A stretch of 64,000 nucleotides of DNA. Origin: CAZMNY01 sp964567745 (GTDB lineage: Bacteria > Planctomycetota > Planctomycetia > Pirellulales > Pirellulaceae). Positions 55,137 through 63,027 of the stretch are shown here, piece by piece. The position numbers were made by a program, and so were the translations under genes. The stretch is from positions 1 through 64,000 of the forward strand of contig CAZMNY010000003.1 of assembly GCA_964567745.1 (NCBI GenBank), in the 5' to 3' direction. Each line of letters starts with the position of its first letter. Position 1 is the first letter of the stretch. Under the pieces are notes generated by a model. It ran no database searches. It saw only the letters and a program-made list of their open reading frames with translations, and was not told where the DNA came from.

Positions 55137-55874
55137 ATGCTGAGCGACGCGCAGGCGAGCCAGTTCCGAGAACAAGGAAGCCTCACCGTTTCCGCTCTCT
55201 TTACGCCAGCCGAGATGGATGAGGCCATTACGGATGTCGAGATTTGGGGTCGCGAGGTTCTAGACCAGCTGCAGCCTGAAGAACGAGCCTGGTATGTCGA
55301 TGGGCGAGGCAAGTCAGCTCAGCTGCGAAAGATTGACAACCCGGTGTTTTACCGTCCGGTGTTTCGCGCATTGGCTAGCCAGCAGGCGTTAGTCGACAAG
55401 GTGGAGCAGTTAATCGGGAAAGGGGTGACGGCTTTTTTCAGCCAAGTGTTTATGAAGCCGCCGAGAATTGGCGGACCCAAACCGATTCACCAGGACAATT
55501 TCTATTTCGGACCAAGCGATGAGAACGCAATGCTGACCGTCTGGATCGCGCTGGATGAAGCGACGACGGAAAACGGATGCCTGCACTACGGAGCCGGCAG
55601 CCATCTCGTTGGCGTCATCGAGCATACGGCGCCCGACGGCGAGCCATTCAACTTGCAGGCGCCTCCTGAAATGGTCGAACGATTTCCAATGAAACCCGCG
55701 CCAGTGCCGAAGGGCGGCGCTTCGTTTCATCACGGGAATACTCTGCATCAATCGGCGGAGAATCGAAGTTCGCATTCACGACGAGCTGTGGCGGTTCACT
55801 ATTGCCAATACGAAAACAAGCTCATTCGTCCGGCACTTCCATTCGATGAATCCTTTTATGTTCGTATTAGCTAA
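55137..55874 (+). CDS. PhyH (phytanoyl-CoA dioxygenase) family protein
   Basis: 245 residues. The Fe(II) ligands are visible in IHQDNFYF (His-x-Asp) and FHHGNTLHQS (distal His), with SRRAVAVHY supplying the Arg for 2-oxoglutarate. AGGAGA lies upstream of ATG 55137. Only 12 bp after the NRAMP-related gene and 16 bp before the creatininase gene, so the three are one operon. Substrate unknown. Confidence 0.9.
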   Translation: MLSDAQASQFREQGSLTVSALFTPAEMDEAITDVEIWGREVLDQLQPEERAWYVDGRGKSAQLRKIDNPVFYRPVFRALASQQALVDKVEQLIGKGVTAFFSQVFMKPPRIGGPKPIHQDNFYFGPSDENAMLTVWIALDEATTENGCLHYGAGSHLVGVIEHTAPDGEPFNLQAPPEMVERFPMKPAPVPKGGASFHHGNTLHQSAENRSSHSRRAVAVHYCQYENKLIRPALPFDESFYVRIS

Positions 55875-55889
55875 TAGGGTCTTCCAACC

Positions 55890-56966
55890 GTGCAATCAAA
55901 GCTCGACGATTACCTGACGCGGTCGGTCAACGACGGCCCTTGGCTCACGTCCTACACTTTGCCCCGACTGCGGGAACTGTCGGACGACGTCGATTTCGTG
56001 CTCCCCATCTGCTCGTTCTCGACTCCATTCGCCCGCTGCACCGAGTTGGGCGACTTGACACTCCCGCCGCTCTATCACGAAGCGATGGATGACAAGCTAA
56101 AGGAACAGCTCGTCGAGCGGATTTTTGAGTGTTTTCCCGAGCACGGTTCACCCGCCAAGAATCGAGAACGGCTGCGCGTTGTCGAACTGCCGCGTGAAAC
56201 GCCACCCGCGGCTGACAAGGCCAAAGGTCGCGTTGTCGCCTTCAGCGTCGACACGGCTGTCGAAGAGCACGGGCCGCACTTGCCGTTGGCGACCGACACG
56301 ATCCAAAGCTACGGCGTGCTCAATCAGTTGATTGGCGAGGGTGGCATCGAACAGCTCGAACTGTTTCGACCGGTCGACTACGGACAGCTGACTTGGGGGC
56401 TGCCATTCGGATTTAGCATCGACACGACGACCGACTTATTGACAAAGTACGTCGCCGGTTTTGCAAAAGCGCTTGTCGATTGGAAGCAGCCGAAGGCGCT
56501 TTACGTCGTCGATGTGCACGGCTCGATTACTCATCGTCAGGCCATTGTTTCAGGTCTCGAACAATTGACCGACGTCGGCTGGGCGTTTCGCTGGCTTCAC
56601 GAGCCACTGGCCGAATTCGCCTCGGCTCGAGGAGATCAGCACGCGGGCGGAGTCGAAACGGCGTGCGTCGAACACATCAGCGACAAATTGCTCGACCCAA
56701 CCTGGTGGCCAGGACGCCTCGAAGAAATCGCGAAGGGACAGATGTCCTTTGAGACCGCCGTTGAACTGACGAGCAATCTCGAAGGATTTAAGTCTTTCGT
56801 AGATGAACGAGCGCTGAACGGAATCATCGGCGATATCCGCAACTACAACGACTTGGACGCCAAGCTGATGTTTGATCGCATGACCTCGCTGGCCCGCATC
56901 GATGTCCAGCGGCTTTTGCGAGACGACCCCGCAGCGACCAAGGAAGCGGGACAGTCACTCTGGTAA
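55890..56966 (+). CDS. Creatininase family metal-dependent amidohydrolase
   Basis: 358 residues, starting at GTG 55890. VEEHGPHLPLATD carries the metal ligands (Glu, His, Asp) and DVHGSITHR and HAGGVETA the others (HAGxxET type). Usually such proteins are 250-280 residues; here the N-terminal 100 residues are extra and unrecognised. It may hydrolyse a cyclic amide produced by the PhyH reaction, which is speculation. Confidence 0.88.
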   Translation: MQSKLDDYLTRSVNDGPWLTSYTLPRLRELSDDVDFVLPICSFSTPFARCTELGDLTLPPLYHEAMDDKLKEQLVERIFECFPEHGSPAKNRERLRVVELPRETPPAADKAKGRVVAFSVDTAVEEHGPHLPLATDTIQSYGVLNQLIGEGGIEQLELFRPVDYGQLTWGLPFGFSIDTTTDLLTKYVAGFAKALVDWKQPKALYVVDVHGSITHRQAIVSGLEQLTDVGWAFRWLHEPLAEFASARGDQHAGGVETACVEHISDKLLDPTWWPGRLEEIAKGQMSFETAVELTSNLEGFKSFVDERALNGIIGDIRNYNDLDAKLMFDRMTSLARIDVQRLLRDDPAATKEAGQSLW

Positions 56967-57002
56967 CGGCGACGTCGTAACAGCAACGTCGTAACGGCCG
57001 TC
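56963..57002. repeat. Short tandem repeat after the creatininase gene
   Basis: GTAACGGCGACGTC, GTAACAGCAACGTC and GTAACGGCCGTC are three imperfect 12-14 bp units. The stop codon TAA lies in the first unit. Confidence 0.7.
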
Positions 57003-57087
57003 AGATTCCCTCGATATATTCGCAATAGGTCAGCTTTCAACTCAAATCAAACGACGTTCTGAGAACACGTGATGGAGACATAGACGA

Positions 57088-57921
57088 GTGGGTAACAGGA
57101 CGCCGCCCTTGGTCCGAAAGATGGCCGTAGCCGACTTGGCGTTGGCCATCGAGCTGAGTCTTTCGGAGGGTTGGAACCAGACGTCGAACGACTGGGCGCG
57201 AGTTCTCAATTACGAGCCTGACGGTTGCTTTGTCGCTGAGATCGACGGCGCCTTGGCGGGCACCGTGACGACGACGCGCTACGGCGACCAACTCGCCTGG
57301 ATCGGCATGATGCTCGTCCGTTCAAACTTTCGCCGACGGGGCGTCGGTATTGCTTTAATGGAGCGAGCCCTGGGGTTTCTAAAGGACCACAGCGTGAAAT
57401 GCGTCAAGCTCGATGCGACGCCGCTCGGCGAGCCCCTCTACGCTCGGCTTGGCTTCCAACGAGAGTGGAGTTTTCATCGCTGGGAACGGCCGAGTAAAGA
57501 TAGTCCGATATTGTCCGCGCCCGATATCGAGTTTTCTCTGACCGAACCAATTCATCAAATCGACCAAGTTGCCTTCGGCGTCGATCGAAGCGATTGGCTT
57601 TCGCTCTTGGCCAGCGAGTCGTCAACTTCTTCCGAGGGCGATAGTTTTGCGATGATTCGCGATGGCCGTCGAGCGGTCTATCTAGGGCCGGTTGTGGCGA
57701 CGTCGCCGGCGAGCGCGCGCCGGCTGATCGATACGCTAACGGCTCGCTGCGATGGCCCCGTGTTTTGGGATGTTCCCGGGACGAACACTGCGGCAATAGA
57801 AATTGCCAAGTCGCTCGATTTTCGACCCGTTCGCGATCTAACTCGCATGTGGCTTGGCGACGAGCTCGTATCGCCAGAAGTCGGGCTGCAATTCGCCTTG
57901 GCTGGACCGGCCGTGGGATAA
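57088..57921 (+). CDS. GNAT N-acetyltransferase, two-domain type
   Basis: 277 residues, GTG 57088 or ATG 57121 (MAVADLALAIE) as alternative start. The N-terminal GNAT domain has VRSNFRRRGVGIALMERAL (acetyl-CoA pyrophosphate loop RRRGVG) and LYARLGFQ. A second, diverged domain (about 150-275) resembles the GNAT domain 18 pairing found in YitH-like proteins. Substrate unknown. 121 bp after the creatininase gene. Confidence 0.88.
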   Translation: MGNRTPPLVRKMAVADLALAIELSLSEGWNQTSNDWARVLNYEPDGCFVAEIDGALAGTVTTTRYGDQLAWIGMMLVRSNFRRRGVGIALMERALGFLKDHSVKCVKLDATPLGEPLYARLGFQREWSFHRWERPSKDSPILSAPDIEFSLTEPIHQIDQVAFGVDRSDWLSLLASESSTSSEGDSFAMIRDGRRAVYLGPVVATSPASARRLIDTLTARCDGPVFWDVPGTNTAAIEIAKSLDFRPVRDLTRMWLGDELVSPEVGLQFALAGPAVG

Positions 57922-57942
57922 GCCGAAGCGAGTAGGCTACGG

Positions 57943-58131
57943 CTAGTCGTCCGACTTGTCGTCTTTCTTCTTGGACGAACTCTTCGGATGACGTCCAGAC
58001 TCGGCGAGCGCTTGCCTTAAGATGAATTCGATCTGACCGTTTGCGCTGCGCAGCTCGTCATCGGCCCAGCGCCGAACGGCGTCGAGCAATTTCGGGTCGA
58101 TACGAAGTAGAAATGAGCTGCGTTTCGCCAC
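57943..58131 (-). CDS. Ribbon-helix-helix (Arc-like) DNA-binding protein
   Basis: 62 residues from GTG 58131, chosen for the GAGG just upstream; a TTG 10 codons earlier is less likely. AKRSSFLLRIDPKLLDAVRRW, then SANGQIEFILRQAL, is the RHH fold (strand-helix-helix) of Arc-type proteins. The tail is Lys/Asp-rich. Downstream of and co-directional with the SPFH gene, a pairing I know from several phyla; it likely represses its own operon at the palindrome at 59243. Confidence 0.85.
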   Translation of the reverse strand: MAKRSSFLLRIDPKLLDAVRRWADDELRSANGQIEFILRQALAESGRHPKSSSKKKDDKSDD

Positions 58132-58241
58132 CTGAGCCTCGCCGGATGAGCGATGAATCAAGGCGGACGGCTCGCAATCTTTCGATGCGAGCCGACCTGT
58201 TTTGCGGGTCGCGTCCTACCCGACGCGTTGGCAAAATCCGC

Positions 58242-59195
58242 CTAGTAGAGACTTCCCGTGTTGATCACCGGCTGAGTGTGCCGGTCGCTGCAAAGTACGA
58301 CGAGCAGATTCGAAACCATCGTCGCTCGCCGCTCTTCGTCCAATTCAACGATCTCATCTTTCGCCAGTCGATCAAGGGCCATTTGGACCATGCCCACGGC
58401 ACCGTCGACAATTTGAGTTCGAGCGGCGACCACAGCGGTCGCTTGCTGGCGCTGCAACATCGCGGCGGCGATCTCTTGAGCGTAAGCCAAGTGGCTGAGA
58501 CGCGCTTCGATCACTTCCACACCCGCCTTGTCGAGACGTTCCTGAATGTCGTTTCGAAGGTGGTCACAGATTTCAGGCGTGTTGCCTCGCAGCGAGACGT
58601 CGTCATCGTGACTGTCGTAGGGATGTCGGCTCGCCAGATTACGCAAGGCCGCTTCGCTCTGAACCGCGACGAAGTCCTCGTAGTCGTCCACTTCGAACAT
58701 CGCTTCCGCAGTGTTTACCACTCGCCATACCACGACCGACGAAATATCGATCGGATTGCCGTCACGATCGTTCACCTTGGACGGCTTCCCGGACGTGCGG
58801 CCTTTCTTCTCCAAGACTCTGCCCGTCGCGTCCTTTTTTTCCGGCGTCGTTATTGAACCGGTCTCGAAGTTTCTAACTCGCAACGAGATCTTCTTCTTCG
58901 AAAAGAACGGGTTAACCCAGAAGAATCCCGATTCGCTCGCGGTGCCGACATACTCGCCGAAAAGCAAAAGCACTCGCGACGTGTTCGGCGGAATCGGCAT
59001 GCAGCCAAAGAAGCCGATGATCACAAGCACCTCCATAACCGCCGCCCCAATCATGCACGGTGCGCCGAGTCCCACATTCCCGCCCTCGGCCGTCACCACG
59101 CCGAAAACAAACAGAAACGGCAAAGCAAGCACTGCTGGGACTAGGAAGGCTAGGGCCAGCCAGCCCGAAATTGGGTGGGTCGATTTTTCTTTCAT
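58242..59195 (-). CDS. SPFH (band 7/stomatin) domain membrane protein
   Basis: 317 residues, AAGGAG upstream of ATG 59195. Two N-terminal membrane segments (about 12-32 and 45-65) precede the SPFH domain (NTSRVLLLFGEYVGTASESGFFWVNPF to ALRNLASRHPYD), with the coiled-coil region AYAQEIAAAMLQRQQATAVVAARTQIVDGAVGMVQ. SPFH proteins form membrane scaffolds. With the RHH gene downstream it makes a two-gene operon. Confidence 0.93.
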   Translation of the reverse strand: MKEKSTHPISGWLALAFLVPAVLALPFLFVFGVVTAEGGNVGLGAPCMIGAAVMEVLVIIGFFGCMPIPPNTSRVLLLFGEYVGTASESGFFWVNPFFSKKKISLRVRNFETGSITTPEKKDATGRVLEKKGRTSGKPSKVNDRDGNPIDISSVVVWRVVNTAEAMFEVDDYEDFVAVQSEAALRNLASRHPYDSHDDDVSLRGNTPEICDHLRNDIQERLDKAGVEVIEARLSHLAYAQEIAAAMLQRQQATAVVAARTQIVDGAVGMVQMALDRLAKDEIVELDEERRATMVSNLLVVLCSDRHTQPVINTGSLY

Positions 59196-59242
59196 TTCTC
59201 GTCTCCTTAGGCCGACTCGCGGCAGTTTGCATCTGATCTCAT

Positions 59243-59254
59243 AGTGATATCACT
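59243..59254. promoter_or_regulatory. Perfect 12-bp palindrome upstream of the SPFH-RHH operon
   Basis: AGTGATATCACT is self-complementary and lies 48-59 bases upstream of the SPFH start. TTGATATT follows directly, giving a second half-site-like TGATAT. Arc/MetJ-type RHH dimers bind short dyads of this kind, so it is a candidate operator for autoregulation. It also lies upstream of the divergent oxidoreductase gene at 59411. Confidence 0.55.
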
Positions 59255-59410
59255 TTGATATTCGACGCATCAAGGGGCACATTGGCGTTTTTCCGAGCAG
59301 AAGGAGGCCGAGAATCTGCTTTTTTGGGCGTCGATTTGCCAACGCGACTCGACCACCTACAATGCGATCGCCCAAAATCAATTGCCCCTCATTCAGAGGA
59401 ATTTGAGGAA

Positions 59411-60754
59411 ATGGCCCAAAAAAACGCGACAAGACGCGAGTTTCTCGGCAGCAGCTTGATTGCTGCGAGCACGCTTCCCTTTGCGGTGCCGGCCATCGTT
59501 TCGGCGAGGTCTCCCAACGAGCAAATCCGCCTGGCTGGCGTGGGCGTGGGCGGAAAGGGTTGGGTCGACATCACATCGGCGGCCCGTCATGGCGACGTAG
59601 TTGCGTTTTGCGATGTCGACACCGAAGGGAAAAAACGACGGGGCGGATTTGGCGCGGCGGCCGAGAAGTGGACAGCGGCGAAGAGGTTCACCGACTGGCG
59701 AAAAATGATCGAGTCGGAACATAAGCGGCTCGACGGCGTCACGGTCAGCACTCCCGACCACATGCATGCGCCTGTCACGATGATGGCGTTAAAGCATGGC
59801 CTAGCGGTCTACACGCAAAAACCTTTGACTCGCACAATTCACGAGGCTCGCGCGTTGACCAAGACCGCCGCAGCCGCCAACGTTTCAACTCAGATGGGCA
59901 ATCAACATCACAGTGGTCGCGGGTACCGAACACTGGTCCGTTGGATCCAGGGAGGCCTGATCGGCAAAGTCAAAGAGGCCCATGCCTGGTCCAATCGCCC
60001 GATTTGGCCGCAAGGTCACGACCGACCGTCGGGCCGAGATCCCGTGCCGGAGAAACTGAACTGGGACTTGTGGTTGGGAGTTGCCGCGGACCGGCCGTAC
60101 AAGCAGCAAGTCTATCATCCCTTTAATTGGCGAGGCTGGTACGACTTCGGCGCCGGCGCGCTTGGCGATATGGGCTGCCACATTATCGATCCAGTCGTTT
60201 GGACTTTGGAGTTAGGCGCGCCGCTGTCCGTTTCATATCGAGGACCGACTCCGAAAGAAGAGATGTTTCCGGAATCCGAGGTGCTCAAGTTTCAGTTCGC
60301 GGGCACTCGGCATACATCCGAGGCGCTGACCATGACATGGTACGACGGCGGAAAACTACCGTCGCGCAAAGGAACTCATCTTCGTGACACCGACGCGATT
60401 CCCAACCAGGGTGCCATGTTCGTCGGTGACGACGCGACCCTCGTATGCCAGCATGGCAAGATGCCGAAACTCTATCCGGCGGAAAAATTCGCTACCGTCA
60501 AACTCGACTCGGCAGCCCCTCTGGATCACTACGGCGATTGGGCGGACGGCATTCGAAACGGTTCGCAGCCGAGCAGTAGTTTCGCCTACGCTGGACCACT
60601 CACCGAAACCGTGCTGCTAGGCGTTGTCGCGGCGAGAACCGGCGAAGGCCGCCTCGACTGGGATGCCGACAAGATGCGATTCCGCAATTCAGAACGCGCG
60701 AACAGCTTCGTTCAAAGCGAATACCGCAAAGGCTGGGAAGTCGAGGGGCTCTGA
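59411..60754 (+). CDS. Gfo/Idh/MocA family oxidoreductase, Tat-exported
   Basis: 447 residues from ATG 59411. ATRREFLGSSLIAASTLPF is a twin-arginine signal. The family features GVGVGGKGWVDI, FCDVDTEGKKRR, STPDHMHAPVTMMAL, YTQKPLTRTIHEAR and FGAGALGDMGCHIIDP are present. The EKP motif of the family reads TQKPLT here, as in one planctomycete subgroup. Dehydrogenase role and substrate are not determined. Divergent from the SPFH operon. Confidence 0.92.
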   Translation: MAQKNATRREFLGSSLIAASTLPFAVPAIVSARSPNEQIRLAGVGVGGKGWVDITSAARHGDVVAFCDVDTEGKKRRGGFGAAAEKWTAAKRFTDWRKMIESEHKRLDGVTVSTPDHMHAPVTMMALKHGLAVYTQKPLTRTIHEARALTKTAAAANVSTQMGNQHHSGRGYRTLVRWIQGGLIGKVKEAHAWSNRPIWPQGHDRPSGRDPVPEKLNWDLWLGVAADRPYKQQVYHPFNWRGWYDFGAGALGDMGCHIIDPVVWTLELGAPLSVSYRGPTPKEEMFPESEVLKFQFAGTRHTSEALTMTWYDGGKLPSRKGTHLRDTDAIPNQGAMFVGDDATLVCQHGKMPKLYPAEKFATVKLDSAAPLDHYGDWADGIRNGSQPSSSFAYAGPLTETVLLGVVAARTGEGRLDWDADKMRFRNSERANSFVQSEYRKGWEVEGL

Positions 60755-60827
60755 ACGGGTTGTTGCGAAGCGCTGTTGCAAGGACGGCCGTGACGAGCTC
60801 ACTATGCGAACGATAACGCGACGCCGA

Positions 60828-60944
60828 GCGAGGCAAGCTCGCCGGGGTCTTGGCGGGCGCTTTCAACCTTCCTCGATACTGTCCGCGTCGCCCCGCGCAT
60901 CTGTTGGCCAACGGCCTGCCTCAACGTAGCCTACGGGCAACGCC
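60828..60944. repeat. Left inverted repeat flanking the second sulfatase
   Basis: About 115 bases matching the reverse complement of 62664-62772, including GAGGCAAGCTCG, GCGCTTTCAACC, GCGTCGCCCCGCGCA, CTGTTGGCCAA and CTCAACGTAGCCTACGGGCA. Several small gaps and substitutions separate the two. The rest of the spacer 60755-61121 includes a decayed palindromic repeat copy (AATCTGATTCACC at 60987-60999, GCTCTTGCTCGT after it). Confidence 0.85.
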
Positions 60945-61121
60945 CTAGGAGCCGCGAGGCCCGATTCAATTCGCGATCCGCTATCCAATCTGATTCACCC
61001 ATGCTCTTGCTCGTACGGCACATCAAGATGGCGGCTGAGTGCAAAGTGCAAAATGAACGATTAGGATGATAGTCTCCAACCCTGTGCCCGCGCGACTGCT
61101 TCCCAATCGTAGGATCCTCCC

Positions 61122-62642
61122 ATGACCAAGCGAAACACCTTGCAACTGCTAGCCGCCCTCATCTGTTTCAGCGCGGCTGTCGCTGCGCAGGCGAAGGACA
61201 AACAGCGGCCCAACGTCGTGTTGATTGTCGCCGACGATCTTGGGTACCGCGAGGTCGGTAGTTTTGGGCAAAAGAAAATTCGAACACCTCATCTCGATCA
61301 GCTCGCGAAGCAAGGCATCCGCCTGACCCACCACTACTCAGGCAACCCAGTCTGTGCGACTTCGCGATGCGTGTTGATGACGGGCAAGCACCCGGGCCAT
61401 GCGTACATTCGCAGCAACAAAGCCACACCGCCGGAAGGTCAGGAGCCAATTCCGGCGAGTGAGATTACGATTGCCGAGCTGATGCAAGGCGAGGGCTATA
61501 CGACGGGTGCGTTCGGCAAATGGGGACTCGGCGGACCGGGCTCGTCGGGCGAGCCGCTGAATCAAGGCGTCGATCGCTTCTTTGGCTACAACTGCCAAGG
61601 CCACGCCCACAGCTATTACCCCTCGTATCTTTGGAGCGACGACAAGCGAATCACACTCAACAATTCACCTGAGATCCCAGGGCATGCAAAACTGAAAGCG
61701 GGTTCGAATCCCAATGATCCGAAAAGTTATGACATGTTCAAGGGAACAGATTACGCGCCGGACCGAATAAACGCCCAATCGCTCGAATTTATTCGAGCCA
61801 ACAAGGACAAGCCCTTCTTTCTCTATTACCCCACGATCATTCCTCACGTCGCGCTGCACGTTCCGGATGAAGAACTAAAGCAGTACCTAAAGCTTGGCTG
61901 GAAGGACCCTCCATTCACGCGACCTCGAGGCGGCTACACTCCTCATTTCACTCCGCGAGCAGCCTACGCCGGAATGATCACTCGAATGGATCGGTATGTC
62001 GGTAATGTGCTCCGCCTGCTCGACGAGCTCAGCCTCGCTGACAATACGATTGTGATCTTCACGTCCGACAACGGCACGACTCACCTCAAGGATGAAGTCG
62101 ACTACGACTTCTTTGAAAGTGTCGGCGAGCTGCGTGGTTTGAAGGGGTCGTTGTATGAGGGCGGCGTTCGTGTGCCGACGATGATTCGCTGGCCGGGCAA
62201 GATCGCCGCGGGCGGTGAAAGCGAACGAGTCAGCGGATTCGAGGATTGGATGCCAACTCTTCTGGAACTAGTCGGCGCCAAATCAACGGCACCCGAGAAT
62301 ACGGACGGCATCAGCATGGCGCCAACTCTCCTTGGGAAGAAGCAAGACGAGCGAGAGTTCTTGTACCGCGAATTCCCCAGCTACGGCGGGCAACAATCCA
62401 TTCGCTCGGGGCGTTGGAAAGCCATTCGGCAGAACATGCAGAGAGGCGACCTGAGCATTCAGCTTTACGACTTGCTCGACGATCCAGGCGAGACAACCGA
62501 CCTTGCCGCCAAGCTGCCGGCAATGGTCGCCAAGCTTGAGAAATGGATGGCGCGAGAGCATACGCCATCGAAGATCTTCCCCCTTCGACCTTTCGACGCT
62601 CCGGCGATCAAACGCGCGCCTAAGCGGAAAAAGAAATCCTAG
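61122..62642 (+). CDS. Sulfatase with CATSR active-site motif
   Basis: 506 residues with a Sec signal. The formylglycine motif reads C78-A-T-S-R82 where C-x-P-x-R is usual, so Thr replaces Pro; the Cys and Arg are kept. VADDLGYREVG and TSDNGTT hold the metal ligands. Full length. It sits alone between two inverted repeats of about 110 bp, unlike its neighbours. A plausible ordinary sulfatase, with slightly uncertain maturation by the formylglycine enzyme. Confidence 0.9.
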   Translation: MTKRNTLQLLAALICFSAAVAAQAKDKQRPNVVLIVADDLGYREVGSFGQKKIRTPHLDQLAKQGIRLTHHYSGNPVCATSRCVLMTGKHPGHAYIRSNKATPPEGQEPIPASEITIAELMQGEGYTTGAFGKWGLGGPGSSGEPLNQGVDRFFGYNCQGHAHSYYPSYLWSDDKRITLNNSPEIPGHAKLKAGSNPNDPKSYDMFKGTDYAPDRINAQSLEFIRANKDKPFFLYYPTIIPHVALHVPDEELKQYLKLGWKDPPFTRPRGGYTPHFTPRAAYAGMITRMDRYVGNVLRLLDELSLADNTIVIFTSDNGTTHLKDEVDYDFFESVGELRGLKGSLYEGGVRVPTMIRWPGKIAAGGESERVSGFEDWMPTLLELVGAKSTAPENTDGISMAPTLLGKKQDEREFLYREFPSYGGQQSIRSGRWKAIRQNMQRGDLSIQLYDLLDDPGETTDLAAKLPAMVAKLEKWMAREHTPSKIFPLRPFDAPAIKRAPKRKKKS

Positions 62643-62663
62643 ACATCTGAGGTTTTGACAAGT

Positions 62664-62772
62664 GGCGTTGCCCGTAGGCTACGTTGAGGTAGGCCTTTGG
62701 CCAACAGGTGCGCGGGGCGACGCGAATAGGTCAGGGCGAGGGTTGAAAGCGCGCCCCCCCGAGCTTGCCTCG
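62664..62772. repeat. Right inverted repeat flanking the second sulfatase
   Basis: The reverse complement of this stretch aligns along its length with 60828-60944. It begins GGCGTTGCCCGTAGGCTACG and ends GAGCTTGCCTCG. It starts 22 bases after the sulfatase stop. The remainder of 62643-63027 has no credible gene or clear promoter. Confidence 0.85.
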
Positions 62773-63027
62773 TGCGGTGAACAAGCGGCTGGTAGGAAGA
62801 ACGTCCGGGGTCTGAGAAAGGGGCACTAGGCAGCAGCGGGAATATCGAGAGAATGAAGCGTTCCGCCATGGAGGGCGGTAATTCTAGAGTGCGTCGTACG
62901 TCGTCGCTTTTGGGGCCATGCCTAGAACATGGCGGATTCTCCCATCGACGGCCGCTCTGCGCGATAGCCTCCTGCTTCATCGCGCCGCTTCGTTGTTCCC
63001 GTCGCGCCGATTCATTTTGCCGTTCCG

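Noticed and set aside
58041..58856. Plus-strand open frame of 271 codons opposite the SPFH and RHH genes
   Set aside because: Antisense to two clear families; Arg-rich composition typical of shadow frames in GC-rich DNA.
60828..62772. Insertion sequence around the sulfatase
   Set aside because: Inverted repeats are present but no transposase is encoded inside and target duplications could not be identified by eye.
62639..62980. Minus-strand open frame of 113 codons after the sulfatase
   Set aside because: It reads through the inverted repeat and has no independent support; the translation comes from repeat sequence.
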